From an uncultured Hyphomonas sp. (GTDB taxonomy: Bacteria > Pseudomonadota > Alphaproteobacteria > Caulobacterales > Hyphomonadaceae), in assembly GCF_963675305.1 (NCBI RefSeq), contig NZ_OY776147.1, forward strand, positions 2,604,001-2,668,000: 64,000 nucleotides of DNA. Reading direction: 5' to 3'. The translations under genes and the position numbers were made by a program. The notes under the pieces were generated by a model, which saw only the letters and a program-made list of their open reading frames with translations, did no database searches and was not told the origin of the DNA. Below are positions 34,228-42,577 of this stretch, piece after piece (the stretch's first letter is position 1; each line of letters begins with the position of its first letter).

Positions 34228-35420
34228 ATCGCTGTTGCGATGATCTCTGCAATGCGCGGGATGTCTTTCAGATTCAGACCCGCAATATTGATCCGTCCCG
34301 ATCCCGGCATGTAGAGGCCGCTTTCCTCACGCAGGGCCTTGGCGCCTTCCGGTGTCACCGGCAACTGGCTGAACATGCCGTTCTGCGTGGTGAGGCTGGC
34401 GAGCAGGTTTGAGCCCGTCCGTTTCACCAACTCGCCAGACAGGGCCTGGCGCAGCGAGATCATCCGCTCCCGCATCGATGTCAGCTCCGCTTCCCATTCG
34501 GCCCGCAGGGCCGCATCACCGAGGATGGTGGCGACGATACCCGCGCCATGCGCCGGCGGCATCGACCAGGTGGCCCGGGAAATGTCCGCCACATGCGTGG
34601 TCGCCGCCGCGATGCCGTCCGCCGTCTCGCCGACTGCGAGGAAACAGCCGGCCCGCTCGCGGTAGAGGCCGAAATTCTTGGAGCAGGAATAGGAGATCAG
34701 CGCTTCGCCAGCTGCGTCGATGAAGGCGCGCACGCCTGCAATATCCTTGTCGAGCCCATGCGCGAAGCCGTGATAGGCAACGTCCAGCATGACGATCAGG
34801 CCGCGCTCTTTTACGAAGGCGCCCAGCGCTCGCCAGTCTTCCAGCGTCAGGTCGATGCCAGTGGGGTTGTGGCAAGGCCCCTGCACGATCACGCCGTCGC
34901 CGCGCTCAGCCTTTGCCAGGTCTTCCAGCATCCCGGCCCGGTCTGCCGTGCCAGTATCCGGATCTGCGTACCGGTAGCTGTCAGTCGTGAGGCCCGCGGA
35001 CTGGACGACTTTCGGATGGTTCGGCCAGGTCGGGTCTGACACCCAGACCTTCTTCACGCCAAGGCGGCGCATCAGGCCCACGCCCAGCGACAGTGCACCA
35101 CAGCCCCCCGGCGCAGTGAAGGACAGCGTGCGCCCTTCCTTGCGGACGGGTGCATCCACACCGAAGACAAAATCCTCGATCGCGGCGCAGAAATCGACAT
35201 TGCCGCGCGGGCCTTCATAGACCTTCGTCGTCTGGCGCTGCAGCATCAGGGCCTCGGCTTTCGCCACCGCCGACATGACGGGCGTGTTGCCCGCATCGTC
35301 CTTGTAGACGCCGACGCCGAGGTCGAATTTCTCGGCCCGGTCATCTTCACGAAAAGCGGTCATCAGGCCGAGCAGAGCGTCCGGCGGAAGCGGCGATAGC
35401 GGAGAGAATGCAGAAGTCAT
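34224..35420 (-). CDS. Aromatic amino acid aminotransferase (class I)
   Basis: A PLP-dependent class I aminotransferase of 398 residues, like TyrB/AspC. The PLP lysine is in SYSCSKNFGLYRERAG near residue 246; the cofactor-binding HNPTGIDLT and the C-terminal GSGRINIAGL arginine (substrate carboxylate) are present. Its place next to the CoA-transferase, fumarylacetoacetase and hpd genes indicates that it removes the amino group of tyrosine to give 4-hydroxyphenylpyruvate, the first step of tyrosine degradation. A hairpin (35432-35452) separates it from scoB. Confidence 0.9.
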   Translation of the reverse strand: MTSAFSPLSPLPPDALLGLMTAFREDDRAEKFDLGVGVYKDDAGNTPVMSAVAKAEALMLQRQTTKVYEGPRGNVDFCAAIEDFVFGVDAPVRKEGRTLSFTAPGGCGALSLGVGLMRRLGVKKVWVSDPTWPNHPKVVQSAGLTTDSYRYADPDTGTADRAGMLEDLAKAERGDGVIVQGPCHNPTGIDLTLEDWRALGAFVKERGLIVMLDVAYHGFAHGLDKDIAGVRAFIDAAGEALISYSCSKNFGLYRERAGCFLAVGETADGIAAATTHVADISRATWSMPPAHGAGIVATILGDAALRAEWEAELTSMRERMISLRQALSGELVKRTGSNLLASLTTQNGMFSQLPVTPEGAKALREESGLYMPGSGRINIAGLNLKDIPRIAEIIATAI

Positions 35421-35431
35421 GGCGCAGCCCT

Positions 35432-35452
35432 AATCCGGAGCGTGTCCGGATT
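35432..35452 (-). other. Hairpin between scoB and the aminotransferase gene
   Basis: AATCCGGA and TCCGGATT form an 8-bp stem around a 5-base loop 27 bases past the scoB stop. No T tract follows, so it could set the relative expression of the downstream gene or stabilise an mRNA end. Confidence 0.4.
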
Positions 35453-35478
35453 CAATCCTCCTCGTCTGACAAGACGTA

Positions 35479-36108
35479 TTAGCCGACAATGGTCGCTTCG
35501 GTGTTTTCCTTGACGTCCTGCGGGGACACGCCGGGCGCGAGCTCAACGATTTTCAGGCCGCCCTCGACCACGTCGAACACACAAAGGTCGGTGATGATGC
35601 GGTTGACCACGCCCTTGCCGGTGAGCGGCAGGGTGCATTCCTTCAGCACCTTCGTCTCGCCCTTCTTGTTGCAGTGATCCATCACCACAACAATGCGCTT
35701 CACGCCGGCGACGAGGTCCATCGCCCCGCCCATGCCCTTCACGAGCTTGCCGGGGATCATCCAGTTGGCGATGTCTCCATTCTCGGCCACTTCCATCGCG
35801 CCGAGGATGGCGATGTTGATGTGGCCACCGCGGATCATCGCGAAGCTGGTGGCGCTGTCGAAGAAGCTCGTGCGCGGCAGCGTCGTGATCGTCTGCTTGC
35901 CGGCATTGATCAGGTCTGCGTCTTCCTCGCCCTCGAACGGGAACGGGCCCATGCCCAGCATGCCGTTTTCGGACTGGAGCGTCACGTCCATGTCGTCCGG
36001 AATGTGGTTCGCCACCAGCGTCGGAATACCGATGCCAAGGTTCACATAGAAGCCGTCGTGCAGTTCCTTTGCGGCGCGCGCCGCCATTTCATCGCGTGTC
36101 CAGGGCAT
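35479..36108 (-). CDS. scoB: 3-oxoacid CoA-transferase subunit B
   Basis: The beta subunit (209 residues) of succinyl-CoA:3-oxoacid CoA-transferase, which activates acetoacetate to acetoacetyl-CoA. The catalytic glutamate lies in the QSENGMLGMGPF motif near residue 46. GGHINIAILGAMEV and MDLVAGVKRIVVVMDH are typical of the family. It starts inside the stop codon of subunit A (TGATG), so they are translated together. Acetoacetate is a product of tyrosine degradation, matching the neighbours. Confidence 0.95.
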   Translation of the reverse strand: MPWTRDEMAARAAKELHDGFYVNLGIGIPTLVANHIPDDMDVTLQSENGMLGMGPFPFEGEEDADLINAGKQTITTLPRTSFFDSATSFAMIRGGHINIAILGAMEVAENGDIANWMIPGKLVKGMGGAMDLVAGVKRIVVVMDHCNKKGETKVLKECTLPLTGKGVVNRIITDLCVFDVVEGGLKIVELAPGVSPQDVKENTEATIVG

Positions 36109-36815
36109 CAGTAAGCCTCCCGCTTGCGCACGGTGCGTTGTTCAATTCGCTTCTCGAAAGTGCCCTTCACGATGCGCTGCACGAAGATGCCCGGCAGGTG
36201 GATTTCGTCCGGGTCGAGATCGCCGGTCGGCACGATTTCTTCCACTTCAGCCACGGTGACCTTGCCGGCCATCGCCATGGGCGGGTTGAAGTTGCGGGCC
36301 GTCTTGTTGAAGACGAGATTGCCCTGCGTGTCGGCCTTTTCGGCCTTCACGATGGAGAGGTCTGACACAAGGCCCGTTTCAAGAATGTAGGTCTCGCCGT
36401 TGAAGTCGCGGTGTTCCTTGCCCTCGGCCACAAGCGTGCCGACGCCCGTCTTGGTGTAGAAGCCCGGAATACCCGCGCCGCCTGCTCGGCAACGCTCTGC
36501 CAGCGTGCCCTGCGGGTTGAACTCCAGCTCCAGTTCGCCGGAGAGATACTGGCGCTCGAACTCCTTGTTCTCGCCGACATAGGACGAGATCATCTTCTTG
36601 ATCTGGCGCGTCTGCAGCAGCAGGCCGAGGCCGAAATCGTCGACGCCTGCATTGTTCGAAATCGCCGTGATGTCCTTCACGCCGCTTTCGCGCAGGGCGA
36701 GGATGAGATTTTCCGGAATGCCGCACAGGCCGAAGCCCCCGGCCATCACGGTCATGCCGTCGAAGGTCAGGCCCTCAAGGGCTTCCTTCGCAGAATTGTA
36801 GACCTTGCTAGACAT
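36108..36815 (-). CDS. scoA: 3-oxoacid CoA-transferase subunit A
   Basis: The alpha subunit (235 residues) of the same CoA-transferase. The N-terminal GMTVMAGGFGLCGIPENLI is the CoA-transferase family signature, followed by TAISNNAGVDDFGLGLLL and GAGIPGFYTKTGVGT. An 18-bp palindrome (36932-36949) lies 117 bases before the start and may control scoAB. Confidence 0.95.
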   Translation of the reverse strand: MSSKVYNSAKEALEGLTFDGMTVMAGGFGLCGIPENLILALRESGVKDITAISNNAGVDDFGLGLLLQTRQIKKMISSYVGENKEFERQYLSGELELEFNPQGTLAERCRAGGAGIPGFYTKTGVGTLVAEGKEHRDFNGETYILETGLVSDLSIVKAEKADTQGNLVFNKTARNFNPPMAMAGKVTVAEVEEIVPTGDLDPDEIHLPGIFVQRIVKGTFEKRIEQRTVRKREAY

Positions 36816-36931
36816 GGACAGGTCCTGTCGCTCCCTGAATTGGGCGCTCAGGCTGGCAGGGCCCGCCCGGGCGCGCTTTCTTGTCTCGTATCACACTTTC
36901 CGGCCGGCCGAACCGTCTCGCGCCGCCAAAA

Positions 36932-36949
36932 TTTCAACAAGCGTTGAAA
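36932..36949. promoter_or_regulatory. Palindromic operator candidate upstream of scoAB
   Basis: TTTCAAC-AAGC-GTTGAAA is a perfect inverted repeat with 7-base arms, in the 162-base gap between fumarylacetoacetase and scoA. The shape suits a TetR-type dimer; no regulator of that family is adjacent. Confidence 0.5.
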
Positions 36950-36977
36950 CACAAGCCCGCCGGGAAAACAAGCCGGG

Positions 36978-37988
36978 TCAGACGGATTCCACGGTCTGCT
37001 CGATGGCCCCGAAGATGGAATGCCCGGCCTTGTCCAACATCTCCATGCGCACCGTATCGCCGGGCTTCATGAAGGGGGTTTTCGGCGCGCCGTCGGCGAT
37101 CGTCTCGATCATCCGGATCTCGGCGATGCAGGAATAGCCAAGCCCGCCTTCGCTGACCGGCTTGCCTGCCCCGCCATCGGCATCCTTGTTGGAAACCGTG
37201 CCGGAACCGATCACTGTACCGGCGGTGAGCGGACGGGTCTTTGCAGCGTGGGCGACAAGGCGGGCGAGGCTGAATGTGGCATCGACGCCCGCATTGGCGC
37301 GGCCGAATGGCTGACCGTTATAGTCCACATGCAGCGGCAGGTGGATGACGCTGTCTTTCCAGGCGTCGCCCAATTCGTCCGGCGTCACGGCGACAGGCGT
37401 GAAAGCGCTCGGCGGCTTGGACTGGAAGAAACCGAAGCCCTTGGCGAGTTCGCCGGGGATCAGCCCGCGCAGCGACACGTCATTGCACAGCATGACCAGC
37501 TTGATGTGGCTGGCCGCATCCGCCTCGGACACGCCCATGGGCACGTCATCCGTGATGACCGCGACCTCCCCTTCCATGTCACAACCCCAGGCGACATCGC
37601 CGAGCGGGATGGCATCGCGGGGGCCGAGGAAGGCATCGGAGCCTCCCTGGTACATCAGCGGATCGTCATAGAAGCTTTCCGGCACTTCGGCGCCGCGCGC
37701 TTTGCGGACCAGTTCGACGTGATTGATATAGGCCGAGCCATCCGCCCACTGATAAGCACGCGGCAGCGGGCTTTCGCAGTCATGCTCGTGGAAACGGAAC
37801 GTCGGCACACTGCCCAGCTCCACCTGCTCGGCCAGAAGCTGGAGGCGCGGGGCCATATGTTCCCAGTCATCCAGCGCCGCCTGCAGCGTCGGCGCAATCG
37901 AGGCGGCATCCGTGGCGCGTGTCAGGTCTTTCGAGACGACAACAAGACGGCCATCACGGGCACCATTTTTGAGAGTAGCGAGTTTCAT
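36978..37988 (-). CDS. Fumarylacetoacetate hydrolase family protein (fumarylacetoacetase)
   Basis: Predicted to split fumarylacetoacetate into fumarate and acetoacetate. The FAH-fold metal site is visible in WGCDMEGEVAVITDD (two glutamates) with the aspartate in LVMLCNDVSLRGL. At 336 residues it matches the bacterial FahA-like group found beside hpd. Its ATG overlaps the stop of the FG-GAP gene by four bases (ATGA), so the two are co-translated. The remaining product, acetoacetate, is used by ScoAB just downstream. Confidence 0.9.
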   Translation of the reverse strand: MKLATLKNGARDGRLVVVSKDLTRATDAASIAPTLQAALDDWEHMAPRLQLLAEQVELGSVPTFRFHEHDCESPLPRAYQWADGSAYINHVELVRKARGAEVPESFYDDPLMYQGGSDAFLGPRDAIPLGDVAWGCDMEGEVAVITDDVPMGVSEADAASHIKLVMLCNDVSLRGLIPGELAKGFGFFQSKPPSAFTPVAVTPDELGDAWKDSVIHLPLHVDYNGQPFGRANAGVDATFSLARLVAHAAKTRPLTAGTVIGSGTVSNKDADGGAGKPVSEGGLGYSCIAEIRMIETIADGAPKTPFMKPGDTVRMEMLDKAGHSIFGAIEQTVESV

Positions 37989-39109
37989 TCCGGGTCTCCG
38001 GTGGGGATAAGAAAAAAGAGCGTGTTGGGGGCGTCGGAATTGGCAAAGCCGATATCCGGCATGCCGTCACCATTGAGGTCTCCGACGTCGAGGTCGTAGG
38101 TGTCATTCTCGCCGGGCAGTAAAATCCGCCGGGCGCCGCCGATACCATTCATCATAACCGAGTTCTGACCTTCATTCGCGAAAACCGCGTCCGGACGTCC
38201 ATCGCCGTCCAGGTCAGTAACCCGAACGCCAGCCGATATCTCACTTGGCGGCCCGATAATCACGGCCCGGTCAAAATCTCCGTCATTATTGAGATAGACC
38301 TGATTGGAACCGGTCAGGACGGCTGTGACAAGGTCCAGATCGCCATCTCCATCCCAGTCTGCAATGGCGACGGAACGCGATTGGAGGTCGTCACGGCCCA
38401 ACAAGACCGGGTCGGCATAGCCGGTCTCTTCCGCAAACAGGACAGCCAGTGTTGCATCACCGCGCATGGCGAGCACAATATCGCTCTTCCCGTCACCATT
38501 CAGGTCTCCGGTCGCAACGCCAACGGCCGCCACATCTGTCAGGGGATGCGTTTCAACACCGGGAACCAATGGACCGTAAGCGTAAAAGGAGGCGCCCCCC
38601 CGGTCTGCGATAACAAGGTCTGCGACGCCATCATTGTTCAGGTCAGGTGTGGCGCAGCTGCGGGCGTGACCTGCGGCACCAATCGTCCCGGCTTCAGACA
38701 AGTGGCCAGCACCGTCATTTTGAAAGATACCGACGGCGAGCCAGTCGCGCGGCACCAGCAGGTCCATATCACCATCATTGTCGACATCGGCCGGGCAACC
38801 GCCATAGCCGGTTGTGCGCCAGTCTCCGATCTCGGCTGCCATTGGAAAACGGCCCTTGCCATTGTTCAGCAATAGCAGGTCGGCGACCGGCCAGTGGCGG
38901 CCATTTACATTGGCAATATCGAGATCACCGTCGCCATCGAAATCCGCAAAGCTGATGCCCGCGCTGAAATCATTCTCTCCACCGAACCAGTGGAATTCCT
39001 CAACATGCGATAATGCGCGATTGTCAGAGATGTCCGTAACGAGCCTGTCTGCAAAAGCCGACGGCGCCAGGATTAAAGCGCACGCAGCGCCCAATATGTA
39101 TTTCTGCAT
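37985..39109 (-). CDS. Secreted FG-GAP/VCBS repeat protein
   Basis: A 374-residue exported protein (signal peptide residues 1-20, cut after AFA) with seven calcium-binding FG-GAP/VCBS-type loops, each about 45-50 residues apart: DFDGDGDLD, DVDNDGDMD, DLNNDGVAD, DLNGDGKSD, DWDGDGDLD, DLDGDGRPD and DLNGDGMPD. These form a seven-bladed beta propeller, as in integrin heads. It has no visible enzyme motif. Its placement inside the tyrosine operon, overlapping the fumarylacetoacetase start by four bases, is unexpected. ATG 39109 starts the signal peptide. Confidence 0.88.
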   Translation of the reverse strand: MQKYILGAACALILAPSAFADRLVTDISDNRALSHVEEFHWFGGENDFSAGISFADFDGDGDLDIANVNGRHWPVADLLLLNNGKGRFPMAAEIGDWRTTGYGGCPADVDNDGDMDLLVPRDWLAVGIFQNDGAGHLSEAGTIGAAGHARSCATPDLNNDGVADLVIADRGGASFYAYGPLVPGVETHPLTDVAAVGVATGDLNGDGKSDIVLAMRGDATLAVLFAEETGYADPVLLGRDDLQSRSVAIADWDGDGDLDLVTAVLTGSNQVYLNNDGDFDRAVIIGPPSEISAGVRVTDLDGDGRPDAVFANEGQNSVMMNGIGGARRILLPGENDTYDLDVGDLNGDGMPDIGFANSDAPNTLFFLIPTGDPE

Positions 39110-39167
39110 AGGTCTGATCGTCCTCCACACCGACAGTGCTAACGCGACTGCTCGTGACAGGAAAGCA

Positions 39168-39719
39168 TCAGCTCTCTTCCGCGATCTTTTCGTGCAGCCA
39201 GGCGGCGTGCCGTGGCGCTTTCTTCGTCGCGCTCCATTCCTCGATCATGGGTTCGGCCACACTCTTAAGCTGCGCCATCTGTTCCGGCGTGCCGATATCG
39301 GCGGCGAGTTCGATGCGGTGGCCGTTGGGGTCGAAGAAATAGATCGATTTGAAGATGCCGTGATGGGTGGGGCCGAGCACGTCCAGCCCCATGCCTTCGA
39401 GGTGCGCCTTGGTCTCCATCAGCTCTTCCAGCGAACCGACGCGGAAGGCGATATGCTGCACCCAGACAGGCGTGTTCTCGTCGCGGCCCATGTCGGGCTG
39501 CTCGGGCAGTTCAAAGAAGGCCAGCACATTGCCGTTTCCGGCATCGAGGAAAATGTGCATGTACGGATCATAGGCGCCTGTCGACGGTACGTGGTCCTCA
39601 GCGATCGCAAGCTGGAAATCCATGCCGAGCGCGTCGCGATAGAACTCGACCGTTTCCTTGGCGTCCTTGCAGCGATAGGCGACGTGGTGGACGCCTTTCA
39701 GGTGTGCGGGTGATGTCAT
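39168..39719 (-). CDS. VOC superfamily (glyoxalase/extradiol dioxygenase-like) protein
   Basis: A 183-residue VOC-fold protein with two beta-alpha-beta-beta-beta modules. Metal-ligand candidates are His in KGVHHVAYRC (residue about 11), His in WVQHIAFRV (about 88) and Glu in PNGHRIELA (about 140), the usual His-His-Glu pattern of Fe(II) or other metal enzymes. It abuts orf70 with no gap (TAG then ATG) in the hpd operon. It could be a ring-cleaving dioxygenase, an isomerase or a glyoxalase; I cannot choose. Confidence 0.85.
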   Translation of the reverse strand: MTSPAHLKGVHHVAYRCKDAKETVEFYRDALGMDFQLAIAEDHVPSTGAYDPYMHIFLDAGNGNVLAFFELPEQPDMGRDENTPVWVQHIAFRVGSLEELMETKAHLEGMGLDVLGPTHHGIFKSIYFFDPNGHRIELAADIGTPEQMAQLKSVAEPMIEEWSATKKAPRHAAWLHEKIAEES

Positions 39720-39932
39720 CTAGGTCTCTCCCTTGTCTTTTGCGGCGTTCTTTGCGCGCCGCCAGGCGTTGAACCAGCTGCCGATCCCGAGGCCGAGCGT
39801 GACGCCCGGAATGGCCGGGGCGGAAATTACCCCGATGCGCCACAGGATGACGCCAACCACCGTGCCGGCAACGGCCCCGATCAGGCCTTCGCCGACCGGG
39901 GACAGTTCAACTTTCTTTTTCGGCTCGCTCAT
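39720..39932 (-). CDS. Small membrane protein in the hpd operon
   Basis: A 70-residue protein with two hydrophobic glycine-rich stretches (about residues 16-32 and 36-52) and charged ends. It overlaps hpd by four bases (ATGA) and touches the VOC gene start, so it is embedded in the operon by translational coupling. Function unknown; no family recognised. Confidence 0.75.
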   Translation of the reverse strand: MSEPKKKVELSPVGEGLIGAVAGTVVGVILWRIGVISAPAIPGVTLGLGIGSWFNAWRRAKNAAKDKGET

Positions 39933-41020
39933 GCGTCCTCTTCGACCTTCAAAGCACCTCGCTGGATCTGGTCACGTTCCATGGATTCGAACAAGGCCTT
40001 GAAGTTGCCTTCGCCGAAGCCTTCCTTGTAGTCACCCTTGCGCTGGATGAACTCGAAGAAGACCGGGCCGATCTGGGCCTGAGCGAAGATCTGAAGCAGG
40101 AGGCGCGGCTGGCCGCCTTCGGTCGTGCCGTCCAGCAGCAGGCCGCGGGATTTCAGCCCTTCGACATCCTCGCCATGGCCCGGCAGACGCTCGTCCAGCA
40201 TCTCGTAATAAGCTGCCGGCGGCGCCGTCATGAAGGGCACACCTTTTTGTTTCAGGCTGTCATAGCAGGCATAGAGATCGTCGCAGATGAGGGCGATGTG
40301 CTGGATGCCTTCGCCGTTGAACTCGCGCAGGAATTCCTCGATCTGGCCACCGCCGCCCTTGCCTTCTTCGTTCAGCGGAATGCGGATCTTGCCGTCCGGC
40401 GCCGTCAGCGCCTTGGAGGTCAGGCCCGTATATTCGCCCTTGATGTCGAAATAGCGGATTTCCTGGAAGTTGAAGAGCTTCTCGTAGAAGTCCGCCCAAT
40501 ACTTCATCCGGCCGCCATAAACATTGTGCGTCAGGTGATCGATCAGCTGGAAGCCAGCTCCAACGGGGTGTTTCTCGACGTCCGGCAGATATTCGAAGTC
40601 GATGTCATAGATGTCTAGATCGTCGCCATAACGGTCGATCAGATAGATGATCGAGTTGCCGATGCCGCGGATGCCGGGGATGTGCAGTTCCATCGGGCCG
40701 GTCTCGACATGAACCGGCTCTGCGCCCTGCTCCAGCAGGTGCGCATAGGCCTTGCGGGCATCGCGCACGCGGAAGCCCATGCCACAGGCCGAGGGCCCAT
40801 GCTCACGCGAGAAATACCAGGCCGCCGATTTCGGCTCGTAATTGGTAATCAGATTGATGCCGCCCTGGCGCCAGAGCTCGACATCTTTCGAGCGGTGCCG
40901 GGCAACCTTGGTGAAGCCCATCGTCTCGAAAACCGGCTCCAGCACGCCTTTTTCAGGCGCGGAAAATTCAATGAATTCGAAACCGTCGAGGCCTGCAGGG
41001 TTGTCAAACAGGTCTGCCAT
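39929..41020 (-). CDS. hpd: 4-hydroxyphenylpyruvate dioxygenase
   Basis: An Fe(II) dioxygenase of 363 residues that converts 4-hydroxyphenylpyruvate to homogentisate. The iron ligands are His in LIDHLTHNVYGG (residue about 164), His in GIQHIALIC (about 242) and Glu in GPVFFEFIQRKGD (about 321), exactly the HPPD pattern. The C-terminal GFGEGNFKALFESMERDQ is characteristic. A divergent MarR gene and an operator-like palindrome lie just upstream. Confidence 0.97.
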   Translation of the reverse strand: MADLFDNPAGLDGFEFIEFSAPEKGVLEPVFETMGFTKVARHRSKDVELWRQGGINLITNYEPKSAAWYFSREHGPSACGMGFRVRDARKAYAHLLEQGAEPVHVETGPMELHIPGIRGIGNSIIYLIDRYGDDLDIYDIDFEYLPDVEKHPVGAGFQLIDHLTHNVYGGRMKYWADFYEKLFNFQEIRYFDIKGEYTGLTSKALTAPDGKIRIPLNEEGKGGGGQIEEFLREFNGEGIQHIALICDDLYACYDSLKQKGVPFMTAPPAAYYEMLDERLPGHGEDVEGLKSRGLLLDGTTEGGQPRLLLQIFAQAQIGPVFFEFIQRKGDYKEGFGEGNFKALFESMERDQIQRGALKVEEDA

Positions 41021-41051
41021 GGGTTCTCTCTCCCTATTGCGATAAAAATTA

Positions 41052-41069
41052 TAGTTTCATATGTAACTA
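41052..41069. promoter_or_regulatory. 18-bp palindrome between hpd and marR
   Basis: TAGTTTCATATGTAACTA is symmetric at 16 of 18 positions. It sits 32 bases before the hpd start and 22 before the marR start, where a bound MarR dimer would block both promoters. Confidence 0.65.
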
Positions 41070-41090
41070 ATTGCTCGCCGCAAGGCAAGT

Positions 41091-41573
41091 ATGAATGGAC
41101 CCGCCATGCCCGAACCCTCCCGGACACCGCAGCTGCGCCTGCGCGAATTCCTTCCCTACCGCCTGTCCGTCCTGTCCAACACGATCTCGCGACGCATTGC
41201 GGAGCTGTATGATCGAGAATTCGGCCTGACGATCTGGCAATGGCGCGTCATGGCCGTCACGGGCGATGCGCCAGGCATCAGCGCCACCGAGATCGGCCAG
41301 CGCACGGCGATGGACAAGGTTGCCGTCAGCCGCGCCGTCGCCGGCCTGATCGAAGTCGGATATCTGGAACGCAAATCCTCTGAAGAGGATGGCCGCCGGT
41401 CCAAACTGTACCTCACGCCGGCGGGCACGTCCGTGTATGACGAGATCGTGCCGATGGCGATTGCCGAGGAACAAGCGCTCGAAGCGGTCCTCACACCGGA
41501 CGAACGCGTGGAACTGACCCGCCTCATGGAAAAGCTGGCCGGGTCCGCCTCCCCCGACCGTCCGCTCTGGTAA
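41091..41573 (+). CDS. MarR family transcriptional regulator (likely regulator of hpd operon)
   Basis: A 160-residue MarR-type repressor. The winged helix covers about residues 38-100 (LTIWQWRVMAVTGDAPGISATEIGQRTAMDKVAVSRAVAGL then the wing EEDGRRSKLYLTPAG). It is divergent from hpd across a 70-base gap with an 18-bp palindrome. Control of tyrosine catabolism by an aromatic intermediate is inferred from position. ATG 41106 is an alternative start five codons in. Confidence 0.92.
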   Translation: MNGPAMPEPSRTPQLRLREFLPYRLSVLSNTISRRIAELYDREFGLTIWQWRVMAVTGDAPGISATEIGQRTAMDKVAVSRAVAGLIEVGYLERKSSEEDGRRSKLYLTPAGTSVYDEIVPMAIAEEQALEAVLTPDERVELTRLMEKLAGSASPDRPLW

Positions 41574-41599
41574 TCAGGGCACTCTGGCAAGCGGGGCGC

Positions 41600-42577
41600 T
41601 TACGCCCGGCGGCGCCGGATGCTGAGCGAGCGCGAGACGTCGGAATCTTCTTCCAAAGTGAAACGTTCCACCAGTCGCGCAATGAAGGCAGACAACGCAT
41701 CGCGCACTTCATAGGGCGCTTCCATGGGCAGGAAGTGCGACGTGCCGCGCACACCTTTCATCATCAGGGCCTGATTCATCAGGATAATCTGTGCCCGAAC
41801 CTTTGGTGTGATCACAGATGATCGGTTCGGGCGCAGCACGATGATCGGGATCTTGTGTTTGCGGACCTTTCTGAGCGCGCGCCAGGGCTGGTTGCGCTGG
41901 GCGGAGAATGTCGCCGACTCCCATTTCGGCTCGCAGGTCAGCCGCCAGGTCTGCTCTTCGCTTTGCGCAGAATTATGGTCCACCCGGTCAATGCCATCCA
42001 GCAGGTAATCGGCCAGGAAGGGCTCGCGCCAGGACGCAAACGCGCCGCGCCCCGTATAGGATTCCAGCGCATCGCGGAATGCCGGGAACTCGGCCCGCCG
42101 CTTCTTCGCCGAGCGCGCGAGCATGTTACGGTTGGCAATCCAGGTGACCGGCGGGAACACATGTTTCCAGAAATAATAGACGCGCGGCATGATCACCGGA
42201 TCGGCCAGCACCAGCCCCTTGACCAAGTCAGGCCGTTTGCCTGCCACCAGAAGGGCCACCGTTGCGCCCATGGAATGGCCGCTCAGCACGACCCCGTTCG
42301 GTGCTTCCTTTTCCAGCCATTCGATCACGTCATCGCGGTAGCGGTGCCAGGACTTCATCCGGCCGGGCTTGGCCGGCATCGTCGACCGCCCATGCCCGCG
42401 CATGTCGAGCGCGGCCACGCGCTGGCGCAGGCCAAGCGGTGCCAGCATCGACTGATAGGTCATGGCATTGAAGCCGGTGGCATGGATCCATACGGCGGCG
42501 AACGGTTTGATCGGATCGCCGAACTCGATACCGGCCAGCGTGCCTCCGGCTTTCATCTCGGTTGCAAAACGCCGCAT
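41600..42577 (-). CDS. Alpha/beta fold hydrolase
   Basis: A 325-residue cytoplasmic alpha/beta hydrolase. The oxyanion turn is near IHATGFNAMTYQ, the nucleophile elbow is GHSMGAT near residue 98, the acid is probably in the IIVLRPNRSSV strand region and the histidine in SHFLPMEAPYEV. Overall layout fits epoxide-hydrolase or esterase groups; substrate unknown. It overlaps the DUF4197 stop by one base (TGATG), so the two are coupled. Confidence 0.87.
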   Translation of the reverse strand: MRRFATEMKAGGTLAGIEFGDPIKPFAAVWIHATGFNAMTYQSMLAPLGLRQRVAALDMRGHGRSTMPAKPGRMKSWHRYRDDVIEWLEKEAPNGVVLSGHSMGATVALLVAGKRPDLVKGLVLADPVIMPRVYYFWKHVFPPVTWIANRNMLARSAKKRRAEFPAFRDALESYTGRGAFASWREPFLADYLLDGIDRVDHNSAQSEEQTWRLTCEPKWESATFSAQRNQPWRALRKVRKHKIPIIVLRPNRSSVITPKVRAQIILMNQALMMKGVRGTSHFLPMEAPYEVRDALSAFIARLVERFTLEEDSDVSRSLSIRRRRA

